From assembly GCF_000512585.2 (NCBI RefSeq), contig NC_089242.1, forward strand, positions 1,302,001-1,366,000: a stretch of 64,000 bases of DNA, in the 5' to 3' direction. Below the pieces are notes generated by a model. The model was given only the letters and a program-made list of their open reading frames with translations, was not told the DNA's origin and ran no database searches. The position numbers and the translations under genes were made by a program. Positions 1 to 11,000 of the stretch are shown in pieces. Origin of the DNA: Kwoniella bestiolae CBS 10118 (Eukaryota; Basidiomycota; Tremellomycetes; Tremellales; Cryptococcaceae). Numbering within the stretch: the stretch's first letter is position 1; each line of letters begins with the position of its first letter.

Positions 1-253
1 CATCCAACTCATCAAGGTCTCCGACGCCAAGGTCCTCGGTCAATGGGCTGGTCTCGCCAAGATCGACAGAGAGGGTAAACCCCGAAAGGTCGTTGGATGC
101 TCTTGTGTAGTTATCACCAACTACGGTCAAGACTCCCCCGCCCTTCAAGTCCTCTTGGACTGTGAGTCGCCCTCTCCTCTACCTCTCACAAAATCATACT
201 GAGAACATTGGCTAATTACCTTGTCATGCTGAATAGACTTCAAGACCCGATAA
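1..253 (+). CDS. RPS12: 40S ribosomal protein S12 (eS12), 3' part only
   Basis: The gene enters from the left edge, so only its C-terminal end is visible. Exon 1..161 and exon 237..253 join across a 75-base intron with a GTGAGT donor. The joined reading contains KIDREGKPRKVVGCSCVV and then NYGQDSPALQVLLDYFKTR, ending at TAA 251-253. This is the highly conserved C-terminus of eS12, a small-subunit ribosomal protein of the 40S beak. The last exon supplies only the final residues. A second donor-like GTGAGT at 291 lies past the stop, so the transcript may carry a 3'UTR intron (see findings). The identity is secure; the missing 5' part lies outside the window. Confidence 0.95.
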
Positions 254-820
254 ATGCGTCACATTATCGAATATCACCCCTAATTCACCAACGTGAGTTG
301 CCATTTCTTCTTGACTGTTGGTCCACCTCATTGCAACACTCTCTAATCCCCCATACCCCTGACCCACCCACCCTGATGAATATGGGACTCCCTCTTCGCA
401 TTGTAAAGTGTCGACAATCCCTAGGAATCGAACCTACTCTCTTCGGAGGGCAATCCGCTGTCTGATCTTGTTCTTTTGTCAACGATATATGTTACTGTCA
501 TCATTGAGAAGCGATGTACTGATTGACTATATGGGTTCTAACAGATCTTCTTCCTCGCTTGGCGACTTGTTGCTTGGTTAGATAGATGGAAGGGTGATAT
601 ATGATATATGAATGCATCGGCGTGGAAGCGTATTATGTTGGTCGCAGAGCCAGTCGATATATGAGACCGCGCATCAAGGACATTCACCCTCCCTGTCCAT
701 CGCATACTTATTGTGCAACATTGAGTGATTAAATCAACCACTGCGAAGCCTCTTGACTTACTCAACTAATTCGTACGAAGCATATATGATGACTAAATGC
801 AAGAAACCTTAATATGAACT
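254..820. other. Intergenic between RPS12 and a convergent membrane-protein gene
   Basis: This tail-to-tail gap holds the RPS12 3'UTR and the 3' end of the minus-strand gene. A donor-like GTGAGT at 291 and an acceptor-like TTCTAACAG ending near 545 could bound a 3'UTR intron of about 255 bases. I see no open reading frame with coding character. Confidence 0.5.
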
Positions 821-3360
821 CTACCAAATACCCAAGAAACTACCAAAAGTCCAAATCAAACAAATCACCCCAGTAGGCAAAATACCAATATACACTAACA
901 GATCCTGCCATAACCTCCTTCCCAACCTTCTCTTCTGTAATTGCTTTTCCTTTCTCGCCAACAAGATATCCGTACTGGGATCGTTCAAGCTGTTGGTCCG
1001 ATTATGCCCGTGCCCATATCCATTCATTGTGGAAGGTACTCTTCGAGAGGACTCTTGATTCTGGGGTTCGTTCGGGTTGGGGGCGTTTCGGGATGGGAAG
1101 ATAATGGATAAGGGGGAGCGGACGTGGAATGTGATTATGAAGAAGAGGGCTTTGATACAAATTAAGGTAGGGGTTAGCTTATCTGGTTAGAGTAGCTTTG
1201 AGCGGCGGTGGTGGTTAAAGTCATCATAAGGTTGAGCAACGAAGCACCACAGTATGCATTATCGGTAGGTGATGGACAAGAGCTGCTAAATCACACTCAC
1301 AAGGCAAGAACCATCCCACCGCCAATACACTCAACACACCCAACAATTCAATCTTCTCAGCTACCCACCCGCTAATAGACGCTACGAGCACTACCACCCC
1401 CCATATAGCGATTCCAACCCATTTACCAGCTTTCAGCCTTTCCCCCTGATCGACACCCATCGAACTCAGGATCGTATCTCTACCTCTCAAGATCCACATG
1501 TTGGTCGATCCAAGAACCACGATGCACATCAATACCCTTGAGAAGTTGACCCATCCGTCATCTGCTGGTAGTCTTGCGAAGACACCAGATGGAGTGGTAG
1601 GACTGGAGATGGGGGTGGTGGATTGGTCGAGGGGTGGTAGGAGGTAATATGGGACTAGGGCCAATGGTAGACACAGGATGAGAATCAAGGAGGAGGCGAG
1701 TAGACAGGGGACAGGGAAGGAAGTGCTTTTGGCTCGGGCGAGGGAGGCATGGATTGGGAGAGTATTGATGTGAGGTGAGAAGAAGATGGTCAATGTTGCT
1801 AAGTTGATTTATGATGATTAGCTCAATACCTCCTTGTGCTATCTGGATCAATCGACAGATGATACCCACTCAACCCTGCACCTGCGCTACTTCCACCTGC
1901 CAGACCGAATTTCCTCTTCGCCAAATGACCCAACACCTCGGTGATCACTTCTGCTCCATTTTCTGACCCATCACCTTCGCCGATGGGTTGAGGCAGCTCT
2001 GAAGCTTTCTTGATCTCAACGGTTCTTCCAATGACTAAGAACGCTACTACCGGTAAGAGCAGCGCGATCACAATCGGAGACCTCCTGAGCGATCTGGTCA
2101 TTCGTGAGGGAAGAAGAGAAGGTAGTAGCTGAAGAACGGAGATTAAAGCGTTAGCCTCTGGCTGACTTCTTTCCGTAAGATGGATTTTGCAACTCACGGC
2201 TGACGATACGATGATGGTCCAGAATATCCTAGACTCAAATACGGCATTTTTGGGTAGATAGGTCTCGATGACAGGTTGAAGTAGAGGATGAAGTGCTATG
2301 GTCAAGACATTCCCCATCAGCTGTAATACTCGAAGAAACGGACACTACTTGCAGCTGATGAGACTCGATGGCTTGGTAGACTTACTTTCGATCCAGCTTA
2401 CTACCACACCGAATACGGCACAAACGACAAACCCTCTACCAGTCCATAATCCGTATTTACCATATTTTGCCGTGACAGCAGCGAAGACTTCTTCAAATGA
2501 TGAGACTTTTAGGTACCTACACAGATCATCAGTTGTGCTTCTCGTGCATGCCTCTACGACTGATTGTGTTGCGAGATGATCTCACCACGCCAAATAGACA
2601 ATGACAATATGCGCACAAGCCGATAACAATGCCAGCACGCAGAACACCGGTACGAAGAATATCACACCAGCAGGTAGGAAGTTATACGGGAGTAGGGCGA
2701 GTAAAGGGAGAAGAGGCAGGGGATGAGCGAGAATCAATGGAGGGATGAGCTGAGCATCGCCGTAAATCACCATCAGTGTCACACTTCACACTTTCCCACA
2801 AAGCGGTGTCTAGAGGAACGGAAGGTCGAGCTCACCTCCAACAGACCCTTCTCCTCCTTCTCTTCACCTTCATTCCATCTCCTCCTCCTCCTTCTCCCCT
2901 TCCTCTTACCCCTTCCCGAACCATTAACAAGCGGTTCCGAAACGTCAAATTCGAAATCCTCCGTCCCCGTCTCCTCATCATGATTACTATTATTATTCAA
3001 GAAAGTCATCACTTCCTCTTCATCATATTCCCCTTCCTCGTCGTTATCTAATACTTCCAATACCGAATCGGAATTGAATGACCCCCCTGAGCCTGATCTT
3101 GAACTCTCGGCAGCAGGTTGCTGATCCTGAAGAGTATCCTCGGATGGTCTCTCGTCGCTTGGTATTGTATATCCCGTCGAAGCCGTGTTGAGGTCGGACT
3201 GCGAGCCTGATGCCTCAGGATGAGAGAGGACGTATTGCGTTGATGTCAATGGTGTGATGGGCGAGAAGGACGTGCTTCCCTGCGATCGCTTCGGGGTGGG
3301 CGAAGCTGTTGGTGTGATATTGGGGTCTTGATCTTGATCTTGGTCCGATGGGTGCGACAT
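821..3360 (-). CDS. Putative amino acid/auxin permease family (AA_trans, AVT/SLC38-like) membrane transporter
   Basis: The start is ATG 3360-3358. Exons that I checked are 3360..2836, 2749..2586, 2516..2402 and an exon beginning at 2320. Further introns lie near 2205-2130 and 1880-1800, and in the 3' part (approximate). The stop is TAG at 821-823. The first ~175 residues are hydrophilic and disordered, with acidic runs and then a basic RRRRRR patch. After that come about nine to eleven hydrophobic segments, among them ILAHPLPLLPLLALLPYNFL, GVIFFVPVFCVLALLSAC and IAIWGVVVLVASISGW. Segments reading NTLPIHASLARAKS and DDGWVNFSRVLMCIVVLGS resemble the amino-acid permease fold of fungal vacuolar AVT and SLC38 transporters, which move amino acids across vacuolar or plasma membranes. 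The family is an inference from these motifs and the topology; the substrate cannot be stated. The donor of the fifth intron is uncertain. Confidence 0.6.
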
Positions 3361-3662
3361 CGATTTTACCTGTACTCTATGCCTTCTGAATTGTGGGATG
3401 GACGGTGGATATTAGTGTGTTTGAAGGTGTATATGTATGAATATGTATATATGGGATGGTTGGGTTAATAATGTTGAATGATGATGTAGAGAGAGGAACA
3501 ACAATAACAACGTTGCTTTCTTTACGCGTAGTAGTAGAGTTGCTATCTATATATGAGGAATTTCCCTTAAATTCGCGTATATGTATATGCGCAACATCAC
3601 ATCCCATTCTACATTCCATCATATCTACAAACGTAAAAAGCATCAACAACTCCCTCAATGAC
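3361..3662. other. Divergent promoter region
   Basis: About 300 bases separate the start of the minus-strand permease-like gene from the start of the CDC43-like gene. The region is AT-rich with several TATATG/ATATAT stretches around 3430-3450 and 3545-3590. It probably holds both core promoters. No gene is seen. Confidence 0.4.
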
Positions 3663-5163
3663 ATGGCAGACCCCACCCCTCTCAAGCAAAGTACCTTCAA
3701 GCGAAATGGCCATATAAATTACTTCCTGAGATGTCTGAGGGCATTACCTACCGCTGCGCAGGGTAGCGACTCGAACCGAATCACAGCTGCGTTCTTCTGT
3801 ATTTCAGCTTTGGACCTTCTCGGGGCGTTGTATGAGAAGACTAGTGAGGAGCAGAGGAAGGGATGGATAGAATGGGTGTGGTCTTTGCAGGCTCGTACGT
3901 TAATTCTACCACATCAGTATGCTCTGCAAGCTGACTAGTGGTGATATATAGCTACAGGTGGATTTCGAGGCTCGACATTCATGACTACTCTGGTAAGCGT
4001 GACTTACCACATCATATGGATGTTCGATAGACATGTTGATGTATATGGCCTATGCAGAATGACAAGACCTCACCTGCGCATATCCCATCAACCTACACCG
4101 CTCTCATGACTTTAGCAATCCTTCGAGCTCCCCTTGATCTACTGGATATTCCAGGATTGACCCGATTCCTGCGATCCTGTCAAGCGAAAGACGGATCGTA
4201 AGTCCGGCTTCCATCAAGCAGTAAAGTTAGGATGCATGCTAATATCGCAGTGCTGTAGGTTCTCCCCTGTACCAGGCGACGAAGTCTATCCGAACGAGGG
4301 GTTCCAAAGTGATGTTCGAATAAGTTATTGTACGAGTGTCATATCGGATATCATAGGTGATTTCTCAGGTATGGACGTAGATAAGTCTACCGAATTCATC
4401 GAGAGATGCAAGGTGAGTCATACAGCTTCTGCTACATTGAATTATGTTCCTCAGGCTGACGGTCTGCTTTCTCTTTGGTAGACATGGGAAGGAGCGTACG
4501 CTTCCAGACCTGGAGTGATAGAAGCTCAAGGTAATTGACATTTCCCATTCATGCATTCTTAGAAAACCATTGACATTTACTCCCTATCACTTAACGTACA
4601 GGCGGCACGACCTATTGTTCGCTCGCAGCTTTATCCATTCTTCACAAACACGCTCAAGCACCATCACCCGAATCTCAAGATACTCTTCGATGGTTGATAT
4701 CCCGTCAGATAGGTGGGTTCCAAGGTAGACCAGGTAAATTGGAGGATGTGTGTTATTCCTTCTGGTGTGGCGGGGCTATGAGTGTAAGTCAACCTTCTCT
4801 CTCCAGTCTTCCTCTAATCATATTGGTGTCATATCAGAAATCATAGACAGGAAGCTCAAGGTTTTGTACCTTCCATAGATTCTGGGTCACTCAACCCTCA
4901 TAAATCGAGAAGCAGATCGCTCTTTCCTCCTATCAGCCCAATTCCCACTAGGTGGTTTTGGGAAAGAACCCGAGGATTATCCAGATCCATTCCACTCGTA
5001 TTTGGCCTTGGCAGCACTATCGCTCACTCATTCAGGAACGGAGGATGGAGATAATGCTGGTTTGGGGTTGAAAGAGCTGGACGTGATTTGGAATGTCAGT
5101 CGGGAGACTGCAGATTGGCTGAGAGGCGAAATCGGACGAGTGAATGGGAAATCGCGCTCATGA
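3663..5163 (+). CDS. CDC43: Geranylgeranyltransferase type I beta subunit
   Basis: The gene has eight or so exons. It starts at ATG 3663 (MADPTPLKQSTFKRN) and ends at TGA 5161-5163. The protein is the beta subunit of protein geranylgeranyltransferase I, which attaches C20 prenyl groups to CaaX proteins such as Rho GTPases, acting with the shared alpha subunit Ram2. The sequence shows the prenyltransferase alpha-alpha barrel repeats. In order these are GGFRGS, HIPSTYTALMTLAILRAP, CQAKDGSFSPVPGDE, a QGGTTYCSLAALSILHK stretch, RQIGGFQGRPGKLEDVCYSF and ILGHSTLINREADRSFLLS. The zinc ligands expected of the family can be placed in the DVCYSFW region (Asp/Cys) and at the His of DPFHSYLALAALSL. Splices were phase-checked for the first exons, for example the SLQA-PTGGFRGS junction. 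Family assignment is firm. In Cryptococcus this enzyme supports thermotolerance and morphology (known of the family). Confidence 0.92.
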
Positions 5164-5410
5164 TATCGGCTCGCTATCAAGGGGAAGATGGTGAAAGATA
5201 AGGGAAGATTACATACATGATACAGATATTTTGTAGATATAGGATCTAGTGATACCCTGCATATACAAATAATGAATAATGATCTGATGACAACGACCCA
5301 CGAACAACTATGTAAAAGTAAAAGTGTACAGTAGATTTACAAAGAAGAGAGAGGACAACAACGTGCCGGAAGATCAGCAAGTCAAGAGGGCGTATCACAG
5401 CCTTGGTGCG

Positions 5411-7581
5411 CTACAGACTTTCCAAGCTCATCCGCTGCTTTCCCACCCAGAATTCACCTCTAACAGGCAAATTATCCAGCCTGACTTTCCCATTGACCCC
5501 CATAATCTTCACCCCAACACTTGCAATACCCTTCACACCAGCCAAAGCACCACCTTTAAACACCACCTTACTTATAAACTCTGACAAAACCCCATCTCGT
5601 CCAGGTAAAATGTCCAGATCGACCTGATTAAGCGGTGCTCTCACGATCAACCTCCCATCGTCAATCACCGTCGTTGTCGAATTGAGATATTCCAACGGTC
5701 GAATATGGCCAAATGCCTTGGGTGGGAAATTACCGTCGTCCGGTATATCCTCGTCGTCAGGTGGGGATGGTCCATCAAATACGTACACGTCCGGTAAGAC
5801 CTCTACCACGTCTACGGTGACCTTGCGCATATCTCTCGGTAGTTCAATTTCAGCCACGACGGTACCCGAAGCTTTCATCTTGCCTTGACTTTCTGATATT
5901 CTCATACGTTCTATTGTGACGCTTTGGATGATCTTGGGTTTGGGCCGAGGGCCAGGGAAGGTGAGTGATAGAGAGAGGGAAGGTAAGGTGTCTAGCAGCC
6001 AGGAAGGAGGGTGGATAATGGTAGATGGTACGAAGGATGGTAAGGCCGATAAACCCTGGACTAGGATCGGATTATCCTTGCCATGTAGGTAGTTTTGCAG
6101 GAATAGGGATAATGGCGATGATTCGATGAATTTGTCCCGGTTCTTGACCGAGTCCGAAGCGGACGAAGATCGTTCACTTAAATCGGCAGTGATTACCCCT
6201 GAGATCTTCAGCTGAATGTCCTTGTTGATTCCCCCGATGGTGATGGGTTCAGTTATAACTTCTGCCATCTTGCTTTCTCCCATTAAGCCTCGTACGGCAG
6301 GTAAGGCGATGGAGAATGGTAAGCTGAAATCTAGCGTGGCGTTGAGGTCGGGCGCAAAGTTAGGTACGGTAGCGACTGCTTGTATTGTTAGAGCTTGGGG
6401 TGATTGGGAGGTATCGAAAGAGTAGTGTTGAAGAGTGACCAGCTCCGATAGGTTGAGAGGTCGTCCGGGGTCAGGGAGGTGGGGAAGACGAGGGACTACG
6501 TCAAATCGGCATGTCAGTCAGAATGATGCCCTCACAAGTCAGAGGACCCAAGATCAAGTCACATTGTCGCTTTGAGTGGAAATCTCGCTAAGAGCGTGAA
6601 ATTATCGGATAAGGATGTGGAACTGGAACCCGCAAAGCGAACAAGCAAACATGAGAGACGCAAACCCATCACAATGGACCGACACTCACTTGGCGTAGTA
6701 ATATCCATGACCAGATCCTCTTTCTCCACTTGAGCATACTTGGTCCACCAGGCAATTTCCGACGGTCTAGCTATCACACGACTGATATCTATCTTCGCTC
6801 TGATCGCTCCCTCTGCCCAACCCCTCTGTACGAACTCCCACAACTCCCCCGTCGTAGCTAATGGTTTGGCCAGAGCAGTAAACGATATAGGTCGTATCCA
6901 ATCAGGTTGCGAATCGGGTGGTTGAGGTACAGAAGTTATATCCCATATCATCGGGATCTCCAGTTCATCCAACACACTAACCGATAACAGGGGTGTGGCC
7001 TTGAATTGAGGAGAGGTAATTTCGATCAAAGACGGTATATGTACCGATACGGATGGTTTGTCCAGATTCGACAAGAACTTGTGAGCCGTCCATCTTCTGA
7101 TGTCCTCCCACCAATCCGATCCTAAACCCCTTTCACCCCTCTTCTCCGCACCTGCTTTCTCCTCCGGAGTATTGAATGATCTGCCCTTGACTCCGAATGC
7201 CTCATCCGCGTCTATACCGCACCGCAAGCTTATGTTGAGGAGTAGACCATCATCGGTAATGTTCAGAATGGATATTGAATCGGGGGGTGAATAGGAGAAT
7301 GCGGTTCTGGGAAGGGTAGATAGTTCGGAAGGCGAGGGTTTATACGATCCTGCTAAGAGGATCACAAAGAGAACGCACGATAATAGGAGCGAGAAGAGGA
7401 TGATGAGAGCTGTGTAAAAGATTGAGGATATCCTGGATGTCCTGCGTTGAGGCTGGATGAGGTTATCTTCGGTGGTATGATATGTCCTTGAAGGTGAGCC
7501 TGAGCCAAGGAGAGGGGCGGTCTCGGGGTTGATAGGTTGATCGGTGGCTTTGGATTTGCCTTTACCTTTGTCTCGAGGCAT
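5411..7581 (-). CDS. Tag1-like (YLR173W-like) single-pass membrane protein, vacuolar type
   Basis: Two exons, 7581..6690 and 6495..5411, are joined in frame (TTP-IPRLPHLPDP). The intron is unusually long, 194 bases. The start is ATG 7581 (MPRDKGKGKSKATD) and the stop lies at 5411-5413, giving about 658 residues. A basic, low-complexity cytosolic N-terminus of ~50 residues is followed by one strong transmembrane segment (FYTALIILFSLLLSCVLFVI). A long luminal region follows with beta-rich LEA/DUF3712-like passages, for example ISILNITDDGLLLNISLRCG and RPLNLSELVTLQHYSFD. That layout matches fungal proteins related to yeast Tag1, a vacuolar membrane protein reported to help terminate autophagy. 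Some databases call relatives pre-rRNA processing proteins, which the topology does not suggest. The family call is from memory and moderate. The gene converges on CDC43 and is head-to-head with the TOR-like kinase. Confidence 0.55.
6496..6689 (-). other. Long intron of the Tag1-like gene
   Basis: The donor GTGAGT reads on the minus strand from 6689 and the acceptor TAG ends at 6496. At 194 bases it is about three times the usual size here. Joining the flanks preserves frame. It contains a second acceptor-like CAG and a short open stretch (FTLLARFPLKAT) that could be an alternative exon, but no donor in the right phase was found. Confidence 0.5.
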
Positions 7582-8048
7582 TGTGTCGGGACATGAGCTG
7601 GATTATCTTGACTGTAACGGGTGTACGATGATAGCGATAAGGATGAGGAGATCGAGATGAATGAAACGTTGTTGATTGACGATGAATCTGCGGGTATGAC
7701 CGTATTATATATCTGGATCCGGCAAGTAACAGCAGTAGTGTCCGGGATGGGGTTTACCCGTTTACTGTACCCGAGGAAGAGTAAGAACAGTCAATCAGCA
7801 CCCAATCCTTCAATCTCTTCCTGTCAAAATCCTTTGTGTTCTCTCAAGACAAAGGCAAAAAGTTTGCTCGTGAGTAAATGAATGGAAGAGTGGCAATTGT
7901 GCTCACCCCGACGCTGCTGGATACTGACAATAAGCGTATACAACTTTACAAGTTGACATCAGTGAATACCCATACATCCACTGACAATCGAAGCTTACTT
8001 GAACTCCAGATCACATCACTCGTAGTGAGCAAGAACACATCAAGCAGG
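7582..8048. other. Divergent promoter region of the Tag1-like and TOR-like genes
   Basis: This 467-base region lies between two divergent starts. Two open stretches on the plus strand (7621-7881 and 7878-8048) run into the kinase frame, but they show no coding character. The methionine at 8049 is preferred as start. Confidence 0.4.
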
Positions 8049-11000
8049 ATGTCGGGCAACCCCCAATATCACATAACCCATCGCATGGTTCCACTGATCT
8101 GTCAAGCGTTGGTAGCAGCACCAGAAGACGAGATAGTATGGTTAGAAGGTCTTCGAATGCTGGCTAACCCCAAACTCAAACAGGCATTAACACTAACATC
8201 GTCAATCTGGTTACCTCTGCTACTGAGAGGTTTGGAAGTGACAAAACCCGTGCCAGTCATCGTCTCCGCTTTGAAGCTGCTGGACCACGTATCAGAGATT
8301 TTGGAACCTATGAAGAGCTGCTTGGTGAAGCCCCTTCGCGCGCTGGGGAGAGAAAAGCAGTACGAGGAGCTGGAGGAGTTGGTCTGGGTGATTGAGAAGT
8401 TGGAGTTGACCGTTTGGAATAGCGACAAGGAAGTGATTGGGAGACCTAGGAACGTGAGTGTCCCCTCATCTCATCCTTACCTTCTCCTGACTATTCAACA
8501 GGACTGTATTTGGGTTGTAATCTTTGCCAAGATCTGTTCTAACTTCGGTTATATAGTTGCGCACCGCACCAAACTCGCAAGCCAATACACCTTTACCGGC
8601 TGGCTTGAGCCTTCAGCCCGCTCAGAAGGAGCAACATCCGTTACTAGCTGAAATTCTGGCTCACAACTTACCTCCGAAATCAAGGACAGTCCAACAAGCC
8701 TGGTGCCAGACTTTACTGTCTTCTGCTCACGATAATCCGAATATCTGGTTACATAATCTATATCAAGCAACGTTGGAATCGAGCAATGTCCCGGAGCTGG
8801 TCATAGCTTCCAAGGTGAGTAAGATAATCGCAGTTGTGGCCATATTTCAGTGGAAACACGTCTCAATCTCATGGGTGAAGCAGACTGACTCCGCTAAATA
8901 GCTCGGCCCGTTGATTCATGAGGAACTATTTCAAACTGCATTTATGAAATGTTATGTCCAACTTGAATCCGACCAGGCTTTCAAGGTGAGTTCGAACAGA
9001 CTTATCATGTCCGATAGATCTGACCTAAGATACATTACACACAGAACATCGTCGACAACACCCTCGTCTCGATCCTCTCTGACGCGTCGGTCAACCAAGA
9101 AATTCTAATTGTCTTACTAGAGCTACTCGCATTCTTCCACAAAGACAAGCGAGAATTCTCATCGAGCGTCCATGAAGCTGCGAAAGCGTGTGCCCTCAAT
9201 CATTTCAACGGTGCATTGAATCAACCTGTTCCCGGTGTGGTGCTATGGTACGTCGAGCAGAACGCTGAGAACTTCCCAGTTCAGGAGAATATTGGGAATC
9301 TGGTGGAAACCAACATAAGGCGAGTGTCACCCTGACTAAATCATCCTGTACTAAATATACTGATGCTGTGGACTTGTGCTTTCTCGTAGGGTTGGGTCAG
9401 CGGGATACGATGCCGCTTGGAGTACTCTGCTATGGTTGGAAAACGACTGGCAAGTTGAGCCTGAACCTTTGTGGATCACTCAACTCAGTCATTGGCAACA
9501 AGCACTGGACGCTCAAACGAAGCTCGATCAAGGTCAAGAAGGGACGAGCTTCTCGTCGTTCAACACCAGGATGATCTGCTGTAAGTCAACAACTCAAAGG
9601 TTGCCATCTGACTAGCGTTGACCTATCTGTCTGGGAACACCTAGACCACGCGCTAGGCGCATATCAACAAGGACACGAACTCGCTCAGACCCTCTTCGAA
9701 GGGCTGGACGATAATGAACGCAGAAATACTGCTCATTGGGCCACTGCGGCAGCATGGCATATGGTCAGTCCACTTGCCCGACCTTTTCAGTGCCGATTCA
9801 TGAATGAGTTACCGTCGAGCTGATCGAGCAATGTTGCAGGGTGATTTCGAGGCCATGGCAGATTACCTAGCCTTTCACCCGAAAGGTACAAGCAAATCAC
9901 TGTACAAAGCCATCATCGACGTTCACAATGGACAATACGCCTCGGCATTCCACCATATCAGTAAAGCCCAGAGCCTATCATACGATGAAGTGCAAGTACA
10001 GTTGGATGTAGGCCCTCAAGTGGCGCACAGGTCCCTCGCGAAGACGGAATTACTGGTTGAGCTGCAAGAGGTGATCCAGTACAAATCGCAACCCGAGATG
10101 AGAGACAATATCATAAGTACTTGGAAGACGAGGTTCAAAAAGAGTCACGCAGATCCTAATACATGGTTGAAGCGATTAGAACTTTGGACTCTGGCGATCC
10201 CACCAGCTATGACTATGCACCTGCAGAGCTGTTTTATAGATTGCGCTAAGCTCTGCGAGAGCGCGGGGATGCACCAGGCTGCTCAGAGTATGCTCAAGAA
10301 GATTACGCCTGAAATACCTCCTCTTGTAAGTTTCGTCTGTCCCTTCGAGAAGGCTCTGCTGAATATAGTCATCACCAGGGATGTAAAGTGGAATATACCA
10401 GATTCAGATTCGAGTGAGTCCTTTTTGGCGGTCTCCCCTTATAGTGTTTTAGTATGAGGGCTCACACGGGAATAGGTGGAAGAAAGCATATCAAGATCAA
10501 GATCAGAGCAGGATGTATGAGATCCTCAACAAGCTTGTCAAGCACACTCAAGACTACTTGCAGCATATTGGAATCGATCAGGAAGCACTGGAACGACAAG
10601 GCCTAGGACTACAGCCACTGAGCGTAATGGCCAACCGTACGAGACTCGAGCACCAGATCCTGTCCAGAAGATATTACAGGATTGCTGAGTGGACCGCAGC
10701 TTTGCAAGGAGCTAGCTGGGCTTCTGTGAGTTATCAACTCACTCACAAAGATCACAGAGCCACCAGAGCTGATTCAGGCTGTAGGATGACCAATCTCAAG
10801 TGCTCAATTATACTTCCCTTGCTTCGAAATTGGACGACGACTGGTGGGCTGAGTAGCTATTCTTCCGATGGATCTGCTGATTTTGTCATTTTCAGGTATG
10901 CTGCCTGTTTCTCACTGGCTGAGAGATCCCTCTCCATCTTCGAGATGAATGAGTTCTCCAGATCGGACTCGGTAGCAGTCAGCAGCTATAGTGAGTTCAC

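Noticed and set aside
411..470. tRNA-like T-arm on the minus strand (GGTTCGATTCC) downstream of RPS12
   Set aside because: The T-loop looks right, but the stem closes poorly, no A box or usable anticodon arm is found at the proper spacing, and the acceptor strands do not pair in register.
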